From positions 372,001 through 436,000 of the forward strand of contig NZ_UWFA01000416.1 of NCBI RefSeq assembly GCF_900601905.1: 64,000 nt of DNA, given 5' to 3'. Positions 18,662-27,673 of this stretch are shown piece after piece (the first letter of the stretch is position 1; every line of letters starts with the position of its first letter). The position numbers and the translations under genes are program-made. The notes beneath the pieces are model-generated. The model ran no database searches, was not told the origin of the DNA, and saw only the letters and a list, made by a program, of their open reading frames with translations. Source of the stretch: Pseudomonas viridiflava. Its GTDB lineage: Bacteria > Pseudomonadota > Gammaproteobacteria > Pseudomonadales > Pseudomonadaceae.

Positions 18662-20879
18662 TCAGAAATTCACACTGGCGCTGAGCCGGGCGGTCAATGG
18701 CGCACCTTGAAACAAGTAGCCGTCGCCGATGTATTCACCCGCATCGCGCCAGTAACGTTTGTCGAACAGGTTGTCGACACTCAGACGAAATACCGTCTCG
18801 TAGCCGTCAATACGGGTGGTATAGCGGCTGCCCGCATTGAAGATCGCATAGTCGCCCACTTTGACGCTGCCTTCGCGGTTCGCTGCCTTCGCGGTTCGCT
18901 GCCTTGCTGGCGCTGTATTGCACCCCGCCGAGCAGCGCCAGCCCGTCGACCCACGGCAGGCTGTAATCGGCATACAGGCTGGCGCGCAATTTGGGTACGT
19001 TCAAGGACTGATGCCCTTCATACTCGGGCGTGCCGCTGTCCGTGACCCTTGCGCGGATCGCCACGACGCTGGCCGACAGCTGTAAACGCGAGGTGGCCCA
19101 ACCATTGGCGGACACTTCCAAGCCAGTGTTCTTCTGCTCGCCGCTCTGCACATAGGTGAATGTGCCGTCAGCCTGAGGTTGCGAATACTGGTAAGCCTGC
19201 CGGGTCTGGAACAGCGCCGCTGCCAGACTGATGCGCTGCCAGTCGTATTTGATCCCGGCTTCGATCTGCCGGGAAACCGTTGGCGGCAGAATCTCGAACG
19301 CATTGTTGGTGAACCAGGCCGCTTCACCGCCCAGTGACAGCCCCTTGCTGTAGCGGGTGTACAACGAAAGATGCTCCACCGGCTTGTAGATCAGCGCGGC
19401 CTGCGGCAAGAACACGTACCGCTGGGTGTGGCGCGTCGCATCGCCGCTGCTGTCGAAGGTTTTTTCGTCCAGGCGCACCTCACGCCCGCCCAGCACGGTC
19501 TGCCACTGTTCGTTGAAGCTGATCCGGTCGCTGGCAAACAGCCCGTACTGGCGGCTGTCCAGGCGTCGATAGGACGGGCCTGACTCGCCTGGGAAAGGCG
19601 CAAAGTCCACCGGATCGGCGTCCTGATTGCTGCTGCCGACCCATTCGTTGATGTCGTCGCGCTTGTCGATCACCCGGCGCAGGGCGCTGGTACCAACCGT
19701 CAGCTCGTGTTTGAGCGAGCCGGTGTCGAACGTCCCGGCCAGCGCCGCCTGCACTTCGTCGTTACGCCGCGTATCGTCTGGGCTGCGAAAATCGTAGATA
19801 TCGTAGTCACCCTCGGCGCTGAAATGGTTGGGCACTGGCGTCGAGGCGCAGCTGGCCGCGCCATAGCAACCCCAGGCAAACGCGCTGTAGTCGTCGATGA
19901 CCACCTTGCTGCGCGAGGCGCTGAGTGTGCCCTTCCAGTTGTCGCTGAAACGGTATTCGAACTTGCCGTTAAGGTTGAGCGAGTCTATGCCCACCGGCTT
20001 GGCCCAGCTCTGGTGGCCCAGCTTGATCTTGGGTGAAGCGTGGTGTGGCAGTTCGCTGCCGCCGAGCAATTGATAACCCGGCGAAGAGCGCTGCTCTTTG
20101 TTCTGGTACTCAGCATCCAGTTGCAGGAGCGCATCGGGACTGATGTTCCAGTCAACCGCCAGCGACGCGAAATCACGCTGGCCATCGGCATGTTCGACGT
20201 AGGAATTGATGTCTTCGTGAGCGAAGTTGGCGCGCACACCGAACTGCCGCTCGCTGCCGAAAAAACCGCCGAGGTCAGTGGCCACATAGCCACTGCCCCG
20301 GTCGTCAGTGGACACGGTTACGGAGCGCACCTCCTCCGGGCGTTTGGTCACGTAATTGATCAGCCCGCCCGGCTCGGCGATGCCACTTTGCAAGCCCGCC
20401 AGCCCTTTGAGCACTTCGACCTGCTGCTTGTTTTCCAGTGCAACGTTTTGCTCGCCGGTAATGGTGCGGCCGTTGATTTTGTAACTGCTCGCGGAGTTGA
20501 GGGTGAAGCCGCGAACCGCAAAATTTTCGTAATAGCCCACCGGGGCGTAGCTTTCACCGACCGAGGCATCATTGCGCAGCACTTCACTGAGCAGACGCGC
20601 CTGCTGGTCCTTTATCAGGTGTTCGTTGATCACGCTGATCGACGCGGGGGTGTCGATCAGCGCAGCGCTGTCCAGCCCTGCTACTGACGCGCTGCGGGCC
20701 CGATAACCTTCATCCTGCTCGCCCACCACACGGGTCGCGTCCAGCTCGATGCGGCGGGAGTCATCCGCCCATGCAGGGCCGCCCGCCCCGCACGCCATGG
20801 CGATACTCACTCGTAGCAGACTCGGCGCGTAACGGTGAGCAACTGACGACAGCCGGGATGACCGATAAAACCTGACCAT
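18662..20879 (-). pseudogene. TonB-dependent outer-membrane receptor, frameshifted
   Basis: The frame from ATG 20879 encodes a signal peptide, a plug domain (TPASISVINEHLIKDQQA, then EVLKGLAGLQSGIAEPGGLI) and most of the barrel. Near residue 670 it leaves the receptor frame and stops at 18807. The missing end, from KVGDYAIFNAGSRYTTRIDG to the terminal strand ending in SASVNF with C-terminal Phe, continues in another frame to 18662. A perfect 16-bp tandem duplication at 18871-18902 accounts for the shift: removing one copy joins YSASKAANREGS directly to VKVGDYA. It is annotated like ferric-siderophore receptors, but the operon with pnuC leaves the ligand open. Confidence 0.85.
18871..18902. 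repeat. 16-bp tandem duplication in the receptor gene
   Basis: CTTCGCGGTTCGCTGC is present twice in immediate succession. The flanks extend the match by about five bases upstream and three downstream. Because 16 is not a multiple of three, the second copy breaks the reading frame. Confidence 0.95.
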
Positions 20880-21162
20880 TGAAGCTCCTGGGAAAAACGC
20901 GGGCGGCGGGCAGCCTGTTCGAGGCGCGCCATCATAGATGAAGACGTGCGGGGGACCGAACAATAATACGTGCCGAGGCATGGCGTCGCGGTGCGCAGTT
21001 GATCGTCCGTCGCGCAGTAAACACGATCCTGATAGCAGCTGCGCACTGACCCATTAATTCCTGAACGCTATAAGCAAACCAAAAAATGTGATTATTCCTA
21101 TATAACCAGCATTGGTAAGGTGCAGCTGACATCACTGCCCTTCTGCCATAGCGGGTTACTTC

Positions 21163-22101
21163 ATGCCCAATTACTTCGACGCCGCTCACCAGCAGCGCAT
21201 ACGCCAGTTACGTCAGACCTGGACGGCGCGCACCGACTGGCCTACCTGGCTACTGTTGATCGGCACCTACGCGGCGTGGTTCAGCCTCATTCATTATTCC
21301 GCCGTGCTTGGCCGGGGTCTGACGCTGGTGTTGCTGGTGCCTGTCATTACCTTCTGGATGTCGCTGCAACATGAGTTGCTGCACGGGCATCCGACTCGCT
21401 GGCTGTGGCTCAACAAGGTATTGGGCTACGCGCCGCTCGCGATCTGGTACCCGTACACGCTGTATCGCGACAGCCATTTGCTGCACCACCGGGATGAATC
21501 GCTCACCCGCCCCCACGCGGATCCTGAAAGCCGCTACCTGAGCGAGCACCAGTGGCAGGAACACGCCGCCCACCGCCGTGGCCTGCACTGGCTGAACAAA
21601 ACCCTTTGTGGTCGGCTGCTGATCGGCCCGCTACTCGCCCTGGGCGGCCTGCTCAGGGAAGAGTCCGGCCGTCTCTGGCGCGGCGACGCGCAAGCCTGGT
21701 TGATGTGGCTGACCCACGGCGCTTGCGTGGTCGCAGTGCTGCTGGTGGTTCAGGTTGAGGGGGGCATCGGGGTGCTGGATTACCTGCTGGCCAGTGTGCT
21801 GGGCCTGGCGTTGTCGATGGTTCGCTCGTTCTACGAACACCGCCCTGCTGAGTCTTCAGCGCATCGTTCGGTGATCAACGAAGCAGGCTGGCCATGGCGC
21901 TGGCTGTTTCTGAATCTCAATCTGCATCTGGTCCACCACGACCTTCCCGGCCTGCCCTGGTATTACCTGCCAACGGTCTACAAGGAACGCCGTGCAGACT
22001 GGCTGCAGCGTAATGGCCAGTTTCTGGTAGCCGGTTACGGCGAACTGTTCCGCCGCCATGGCTTGCGGCCGATTGATAGCCCGCAGCATCCTTGGGTTTG
22101 A
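21163..22101 (+). CDS. Fatty acid desaturase family protein
   Basis: The 312-residue membrane protein carries the three histidine boxes of the di-iron desaturase/hydroxylase superfamily: HELLHGH at residues 70-76, HLLHH at 105-109, and HLVHH near 258. Four hydrophobic segments surround them. It should oxidise an acyl or other lipid chain at the inner membrane using electrons from ferredoxin or a similar donor, none of which is encoded nearby. It is divergent from the TonB receptor; the 283-bp gap between them shows no clear Fur box or riboswitch. Confidence 0.87.
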   Translation: MPNYFDAAHQQRIRQLRQTWTARTDWPTWLLLIGTYAAWFSLIHYSAVLGRGLTLVLLVPVITFWMSLQHELLHGHPTRWLWLNKVLGYAPLAIWYPYTLYRDSHLLHHRDESLTRPHADPESRYLSEHQWQEHAAHRRGLHWLNKTLCGRLLIGPLLALGGLLREESGRLWRGDAQAWLMWLTHGACVVAVLLVVQVEGGIGVLDYLLASVLGLALSMVRSFYEHRPAESSAHRSVINEAGWPWRWLFLNLNLHLVHHDLPGLPWYYLPTVYKERRADWLQRNGQFLVAGYGELFRRHGLRPIDSPQHPWV

Positions 22102-22184
22102 ACGATTGGACTGCTGACGATGCTCAATCCGGGGAGTGGCTCCAGGTGTGAATGGCACCGCACTGTCTTGCGGCACACCCAGGA

Positions 22185-22279
22185 CCTGTGGGACCGGATT
22201 AATCCGGCAAGACGGCCTTTCTGACAGTGAAAATTCGTGGGCGTACGGGCCCATTCCCGGCTAAAGCCGGTCCCACAGG
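22185..22279. repeat. REPIN, first class
   Basis: CCTGTGGGACCGGATTAATC and the better kept inverted copy TTCCCGGCTAAAGCCGGTCC form a pair between the convergent desaturase and TRAP operon. Confidence 0.85.
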
Positions 22280-22332
22280 ATGGGATGAGTCTGAGCCAGA
22301 CCTGTGGGACCTTGGGAGCGCCTAAAGAAACA

Positions 22333-23352
22333 TCACTGTGCTTTACGCACTTTGGCAATTTCTTCGTACATGGTCTTCACCAGCCCCGCGTCCACGGTCT
22401 TCGCGAATTTGTCGACGACGGGCTGCACCTTCTCACGGAAACGATCCATTTCTGCTGGCGATATGTCGTTGATCGCAATGCTCTTCGCCAGGTTATCCCG
22501 GGCCTTGTCCATGCTCTCGGCAGTGACTTTGCGCTGGTATTCCTGGGCCTCTTTCGCCGCGTTGCGGATCAGGGCCTTTTCATCGTCGTTCAAGCGGTTC
22601 CAGGTCTTCTGGCCGATGATCAGCGATTGCGGGTTGAAGATGTGGCCGGTCACGGACAGGTATTTTTGCACCTCGTAGAACTTGTTGCCTTCGATTACCG
22701 TGAAGGGGTTTTCCTGACCGTCGATGGTGCGCTGTTCAAGCCCGGTGTAGACCTCGGGGAATGCCATCGCCACCGGGTTGGCGCCCAGTGCCGAGAAGGT
22801 CTCCAGATAGATCGGTGACTGGATCACGCGAACTTTGAGGCCCTGCATGTCTTCGATTTTGGTCACTGGATGCTTGCTGTTGGTCAGGTGCCGGAAGCCC
22901 AAGTCCCAATAGCCCAGGCTGACCAGCCCCTTGCTGTCCAGTTGCGCCGCCAGTTTCTGCCCCACCGGGCCATCGATTACCGCGTGAGCTTCCTGAACGT
23001 TGTTGAACAGAAACGGGAAGTCGAGCATCGCAAAGTCCGGCGCCTGCGCCGCGAGGATGCCGGAGTTCAATACAGTAATGTCCAGCGTGCCACCTTGCAG
23101 CGCTGAAACGGTCTGCAGGTCGCCGCCCAGTGTGCCACCAGGAAACAGCCGCACTTTGATCTTGCCGCCACTGCTTTCAGCCAGCAGGTCGGCAAACTTC
23201 TGCGCGCCCAGCCCCTGGGGGTGATCCTTGACGTTCTGGAAGGCGAACCGCAGGGTCCGCTCGCGGATGTCTGCGGCCTGGCTGCTCATGCTGGCGAATA
23301 ACAGGCCTGTTGCGCAGGCACCGGCGAGCAGGGTTTTGATCAGTTTTTTCAT
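22333..23352 (-). CDS. TRAP transporter substrate-binding protein, DctP family
   Basis: The 339-residue protein has a Sec signal peptide ending near residue 27 (MSSQAADI) and the DctP fold. Visible are KFADLLAESSGGKIKVRLFPGGTLGG, YWDLGFRHLTNSKHP, and the arginine in LKVRVIQSPIYLE that normally clamps the substrate carboxylate. It delivers an organic acid, probably a sugar acid or dicarboxylate, to the membrane subunits. It is last in the operon dctQ-dctM-dctP. Confidence 0.9.
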   Translation of the reverse strand: MKKLIKTLLAGACATGLLFASMSSQAADIRERTLRFAFQNVKDHPQGLGAQKFADLLAESSGGKIKVRLFPGGTLGGDLQTVSALQGGTLDITVLNSGILAAQAPDFAMLDFPFLFNNVQEAHAVIDGPVGQKLAAQLDSKGLVSLGYWDLGFRHLTNSKHPVTKIEDMQGLKVRVIQSPIYLETFSALGANPVAMAFPEVYTGLEQRTIDGQENPFTVIEGNKFYEVQKYLSVTGHIFNPQSLIIGQKTWNRLNDDEKALIRNAAKEAQEYQRKVTAESMDKARDNLAKSIAINDISPAEMDRFREKVQPVVDKFAKTVDAGLVKTMYEEIAKVRKAQ

Positions 23353-23404
23353 GTCACGCTCCGATGTTGTTATTAGAGGTCGAGTGAAACGGGGCCACCG
23401 GCAA

Positions 23405-24685
23405 TCAGCCGGTGAAGAACTTCAGGGGGACAAGCACCAGTGATGGGAACAGCACCAACAGAAACAGCACCACAAACTGCGCCAGCATGAACGGCCAGAC
23501 ACCCCGGATGATTTCATCCATGCTGATTTTCGACACCCCGCACACCACATTGAGCACCGTGCCCACGGGCGGCGTGATCAAACCGATGGCGCAATTGATG
23601 AGAAACAGCACGCCGAAATACACCGGATCAATCCCGGCCATGACCACTGCAGGCATCAGTACCGGCGTCAGCAGCAGGATGGTCGGTGTCATGTCCATCG
23701 CCGTGCCCACCAGGATCACCAGCAGCATGATGACGATCAACAGCATGGTCTGGTTGTCCATGAACGGCTCCAGCACACCGGCCAGTTGCTCAGGCAATTC
23801 GGCGACCGTTACCAGCCATGACGAGACCATGGCCGCAGCGACCAGCAACATGACCACCGAGGTGGTTTTGGCCGAAGTCAGCACCAGAGCATAAAGCTGG
23901 CTGATCTTGATTTCGCGGTAGATCACCACAGCAACGAACAGCGCGTACACAGCTGCCACCACGGCCGCTTCAGTCGGGGTGAAGATGCCGAACTTGAGGC
24001 CGAACACGATGATCAGCGGCAGGCCCAGTGCCCACGCGCCATCGAGCAAGGTGCGCAACACTTCGGTAAAGCTGCGTTTGGGCGGAGTGGCGACATTCTC
24101 CCGACGTGAGACAAACCACCAGGCAACGGCCAGCGACAGGCCCAGCATCAGCCCTGGCACGATCCCGGCCAGGAACAGCTTCGAAATCGACACTCCGGAG
24201 GCTACGCCAAACACGATGAAGCCAATGCTCGGCGGAATGATCGGCGCGATGATCCCGCCCGCGGCAATCAGCCCAGCCGAGCTCGCCCGATTGTGCCCGG
24301 CCTTGATCATCATCGGCACCAGCAACGCGGCCAGCGCTGCGGCATCCGCGACCGCCGAACCGGACAGCGAAGCCAGCAGGCAAGAGGCAATGATCGCCAC
24401 ATAACCCAGACCACCGCGCTTGTGCCCGACCAGCGCCATGGCGATATTGACGATGCGTCTGGACAGGCCGCCCGCGTTCATGATCTCGCCGGCCAGCATG
24501 AAAAACGGCACCGCCATCAACGGAAAGCTGTCCGCACCGTTAAGCAGGTTCTGGGCAATGATCTGTGCGTCGAACATGTCCAGATGGACCATCAGGGCCA
24601 CGCTGACCAGCAGGAGCGCAAAGGCGATCGGGATGCCCAGCGCCATGGTGCCAATCAACGAGCCGAGGAAGATAGCCAGGGTCAT
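23405..24685 (-). CDS. TRAP transporter large permease, DctM family
   Basis: The 426-residue protein has about twelve hydrophobic helices and conserved DctM motifs: PLMAVPFFMLAGEIMNAGGLSRRI, SCLLASLSGSAVADAAALAALLVPMM, and GGIIAPIIPPSIGFIVFG. It forms the sodium-coupled transport subunit. Its start overlaps the stop of the small permease gene by 4 bp (ATGA), and a 52-bp gap separates it from the binding-protein gene. Confidence 0.92.
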   Translation of the reverse strand: MTLAIFLGSLIGTMALGIPIAFALLLVSVALMVHLDMFDAQIIAQNLLNGADSFPLMAVPFFMLAGEIMNAGGLSRRIVNIAMALVGHKRGGLGYVAIIASCLLASLSGSAVADAAALAALLVPMMIKAGHNRASSAGLIAAGGIIAPIIPPSIGFIVFGVASGVSISKLFLAGIVPGLMLGLSLAVAWWFVSRRENVATPPKRSFTEVLRTLLDGAWALGLPLIIVFGLKFGIFTPTEAAVVAAVYALFVAVVIYREIKISQLYALVLTSAKTTSVVMLLVAAAMVSSWLVTVAELPEQLAGVLEPFMDNQTMLLIVIMLLVILVGTAMDMTPTILLLTPVLMPAVVMAGIDPVYFGVLFLINCAIGLITPPVGTVLNVVCGVSKISMDEIIRGVWPFMLAQFVVLFLLVLFPSLVLVPLKFFTG

Positions 24686-25257
24686 GGTCGCGACCTCTTG
24701 TTCTGGATGGCGTTATTGGCGGGATACGGCTGGGCGTGCTCAAGTTCGATGTCTGCGTCACTGTCTTTGACCATGACCAGTTGATCATCGGCCAGCTTGC
24801 CGCTCAGCACCAGGTACAACTCGTAGACCAGGATCGCGGCTGCGCTGGCCCCAAATACCAGCCCGGCGGCGTAAAACAACCCCATGGACAGGCCAGAAGC
24901 CGGAGCCACCACCTGCCAGTTGATCACCGCTTGTTGCCAACTGCCGCTGAACACCAGCCAGCAGATGTACAGCATCAACAGGTGACCGATGACCAGACAG
25001 ATGCGTTTGCCGGTCGGAGGCAGGCGCCGGACCAGGCTGTCCAGGCCCATGTGCGCGCGCTCTTTGAGCGCCACCAGTGAGCCGAGAAAAATCATCCACA
25101 CAAAAAACCAGCGTGACAGTTCTTCCGAGACGCTGATGCCGGAATTGAAGGCGTAGCGCAGCACAACGTTGCCGAATACCAGCACCACCATGGCGGCCAT
25201 GCACAGAACGATCAGCAACTTCAGCAGTTTGAAATACAGGTCGACGATTGTTGTCAT
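24682..25257 (-). CDS. TRAP transporter small permease, DctQ family
   Basis: The 191-residue protein has four transmembrane helices and the DctQ motif with VSEELSRWFFVWMIFLGSLVALKERAHMGLD. It pairs with the large permease. The ATG at 25257 follows GCGAGGT; an upstream in-frame start at 25299 would add a hydrophilic lead without a ribosome-binding site. It is the first gene of the TRAP operon, and the C-terminal 30 residues are hydrophilic. Confidence 0.88.
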   Translation of the reverse strand: MTTIVDLYFKLLKLLIVLCMAAMVVLVFGNVVLRYAFNSGISVSEELSRWFFVWMIFLGSLVALKERAHMGLDSLVRRLPPTGKRICLVIGHLLMLYICWLVFSGSWQQAVINWQVVAPASGLSMGLFYAAGLVFGASAAAILVYELYLVLSGKLADDQLVMVKDSDADIELEHAQPYPANNAIQNKRSRP

Positions 25258-25489
25258 TTTCGATACCTCGCAAGTGTCGGGAGTCTGCCGGCGCATCAAA
25301 GGCGCTGCATGGTGGGCTCCCGAAGGAGTGACTCAGAACTGCAATGCGGGTAACCGAGATGATCCGCGAAACGTCGAATCAAGACGAACAGGATAAAGCG
25401 CGAGCATTGGCTGCTGCATGTGAGTGACTCCGTTTTGTTTTTATTGTTTTGCTGACGACAACGCCAGTACCGCAGACGAGAAAATGTAC

Positions 25490-25575
25490 TAACCGGTTAA
25501 TTCGGTCAATATCAAAAAACCGGTTTTAGCGAAAATCAGCCGAAAGTCGCAGTAATAAATCATCAAAAACCGGTG
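25490..25575. promoter_or_regulatory. Cluster of CCGG-centred palindromes upstream of the TRAP operon
   Basis: Three palindromes lie about 235-320 bp upstream of dctQ: TAACCGGTTA at 25490, AAAACCGGTTTT at 25516-25527, and an ACCGGT core at 25569. AANCCGGNTT-like sites are typical of LacI-family regulators such as PtxS and GntR. No regulator gene is adjacent. The rest of the 25258-25794 gap has no convincing gene. Confidence 0.5.
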
Positions 25576-25794
25576 GATGCCGACCAAAACAAGCGCCAAT
25601 TCGATTGTCGACGCTACTAATCACTCAAATGGCGAAATTATCGATCGCAATAAACCGTGCGATTATCGGCCACAAGGCGTCTGCATTGTCCACGGCCATT
25701 GTCGAGACAATAGGCGACAGCGCAGTGAGCCTGACAAGCATTGCTGGCGGCTGGGCCGACATGAGGCCTAATATGCCACTACTCCGATCAGCAG

Positions 25795-27489
25795 ATGACC
25801 CCCATGATAAAAGCCAGCCTGCGTAGCCACCTGACCCTCTGGTTTGCGGGCGTGTCGCTGTTGGCGCTGGTGAGCGTTGGCTTGTACGTCGGACACATCG
25901 CCACCGGCCAGGTCAGGCAGGCCAGCGGCACCGCGCTGGCCAGCACCGCCAAGTCGGCAGCGACCATGCTCGGAACACAATTGCGCGAGCGGCAGCTGGA
26001 AATTTTCCTGCTCAGCCGTGAGCCCCATCTGGTACGCGGCAATCTTGACGATCCGGACATCCTGCCATCCATGGAGCTGCGCACACAGTCACATTCCGAA
26101 TATGCCTGGATGGGTGTCGCCGACACCGACGGCCGGGTTCGCCAGGCGGTAAAAGGTTTGCTGGTCAATCAATCCGTCAAGGAGCGGCCATGGTTCAAGG
26201 CGGGTCTGTCGAGTGCCTATACCGGCGACCCTCACGAAGCCGTGCTGTTGGCCAAGCTGTTGCCTGCCAATACCAGCGGCGAATTGCTGCGCTTTATTGA
26301 TTTCGCCGCGCCTATCCGCACCGCCGATGGCCGTGTGGTGGGAGTACTCAGCGCCCATGTGCACTGGAACTGGATGACCCGCATCGTCGAGTCGGCGATT
26401 GTGCGTGAAGGTGTGGCGGCCGATCTGGAAGTGATGATCGTTAACGGCGCAGGTGCAGTGCTCTATCCCCAACAGCTGGTTGGCCAACAGCGCCCCGAGC
26501 TGCTCACCGCACTGCCGCATCAGGGCAGCCAGGGCTGGTCGGTGGCCGACGGTTATGTAAGCAGCGTACTGGCGGTGCCAACGCCGGCCAATTCCGGTCT
26601 GGCCTGGTACATCGTGGTTCGCCAGCCACTGGATACCGCACTGCAGCCCGCTCACATCCTGCTTTACAAGTTACTGGCGCTGGGCATTCTGGCGGCGTTG
26701 GTCCTGGCGGTGGTGGCTTATTATCTGGCCCTGCATCTGAGCCGCCCCATCGAGTTGCTGGCCAAATCCGCCAAACTGGTGCAGGCCAAACGCACCGGGG
26801 TGACCTTTCCCCAGGAACATTCAGTACTGGAAATTGCCCAGCTGGGACAATCTATCCAGAGCATGACCGAGTCGTTGCTGGGCAAGGAACGCGAACTGCA
26901 GGACGCCAATGCCTCACTGGAGGTGACGGTCACCCAGCGCACCGCCGCCCTCACCCTGGCCAACGCCGAGCTATTGAAGCTGGCGACCCACGACGCACTC
27001 ACCGGGGTCTATAACAGAAGGCGTTTTGACGAGAAACTCAACGAATGCAGCCTGCTGTTCGAACGCACTGGCCGCCCGTTCGCCCTGCTGTTCATCGACG
27101 CGGATCACTTCAAGCGGATCAATGACAATCACGGCCATGCCAGCGGAGATGAGGTGCTGAACCAGCTGGCCCATCTCATCGAGCAAAGCGTGCGCCTGAC
27201 GGACTTCGTCGCCCGTTACGGCGGCGAGGAGTTTGCCGTGCTGCTGCAGGATATCGAAGACCTGCAAGACGCAGTTCAGGTCGCCGAGAACATCCGCAGC
27301 CGTGTGGCCAACGCCAGCTTCGGCGCAGTTGGCCAGGTTACGGTCAGCATTGGCATCGGCATGGCGCTAGCTGCCGACGGCAACACTCTCACCCTGATCA
27401 AGCGCGCGGACCAACAGCTGTACCAGGCAAAATCCTCAGGCCGCAATCGCGTCGCGTGCAATGCGCAAGTCGATGATGTGATGTTGTGA
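25795..27489 (+). CDS. Membrane diguanylate cyclase (Cache-HAMP-GGDEF)
   Basis: The 564-residue protein has a first helix (about 14-35), a periplasmic sensor region of the double-Cache type (about 40-285), a second helix (about 290-312), a HAMP linker and coiled coil, and a GGDEF domain (about 395-555). The active site is GGEEF, and the product-inhibition site RxxD (RLTD) lies five residues before it, so both are intact. It should make c-di-GMP in response to a periplasmic ligand. ATG 25795 and 25804 are both possible starts. Confidence 0.9.
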   Translation: MTPMIKASLRSHLTLWFAGVSLLALVSVGLYVGHIATGQVRQASGTALASTAKSAATMLGTQLRERQLEIFLLSREPHLVRGNLDDPDILPSMELRTQSHSEYAWMGVADTDGRVRQAVKGLLVNQSVKERPWFKAGLSSAYTGDPHEAVLLAKLLPANTSGELLRFIDFAAPIRTADGRVVGVLSAHVHWNWMTRIVESAIVREGVAADLEVMIVNGAGAVLYPQQLVGQQRPELLTALPHQGSQGWSVADGYVSSVLAVPTPANSGLAWYIVVRQPLDTALQPAHILLYKLLALGILAALVLAVVAYYLALHLSRPIELLAKSAKLVQAKRTGVTFPQEHSVLEIAQLGQSIQSMTESLLGKERELQDANASLEVTVTQRTAALTLANAELLKLATHDALTGVYNRRRFDEKLNECSLLFERTGRPFALLFIDADHFKRINDNHGHASGDEVLNQLAHLIEQSVRLTDFVARYGGEEFAVLLQDIEDLQDAVQVAENIRSRVANASFGAVGQVTVSIGIGMALAADGNTLTLIKRADQQLYQAKSSGRNRVACNAQVDDVML

Positions 27490-27673
27490 AGTGCCTCTAA
27501 CAGGCAACTAACCAACGGGCCACAAACCAGTGGCTGCAGAATAAAGTGCGTTTCACTAACGATAGTGCTGCGTTGTTTGATGCGCAGCGCTGTAGATTAC
27601 ACCGCCAGCTCAAGCCTGGCGCATCGCGGTCGATGTAGACATTAACTCTGGTTAGATGGCAAGGGGCAGTGGT

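Noticed and set aside
20880..21162. A Fur box or TPP riboswitch upstream of the TonB receptor
   Set aside because: I could not find a convincing 19-bp Fur palindrome or the conserved TPP helices; the AT-rich spots are too weak.
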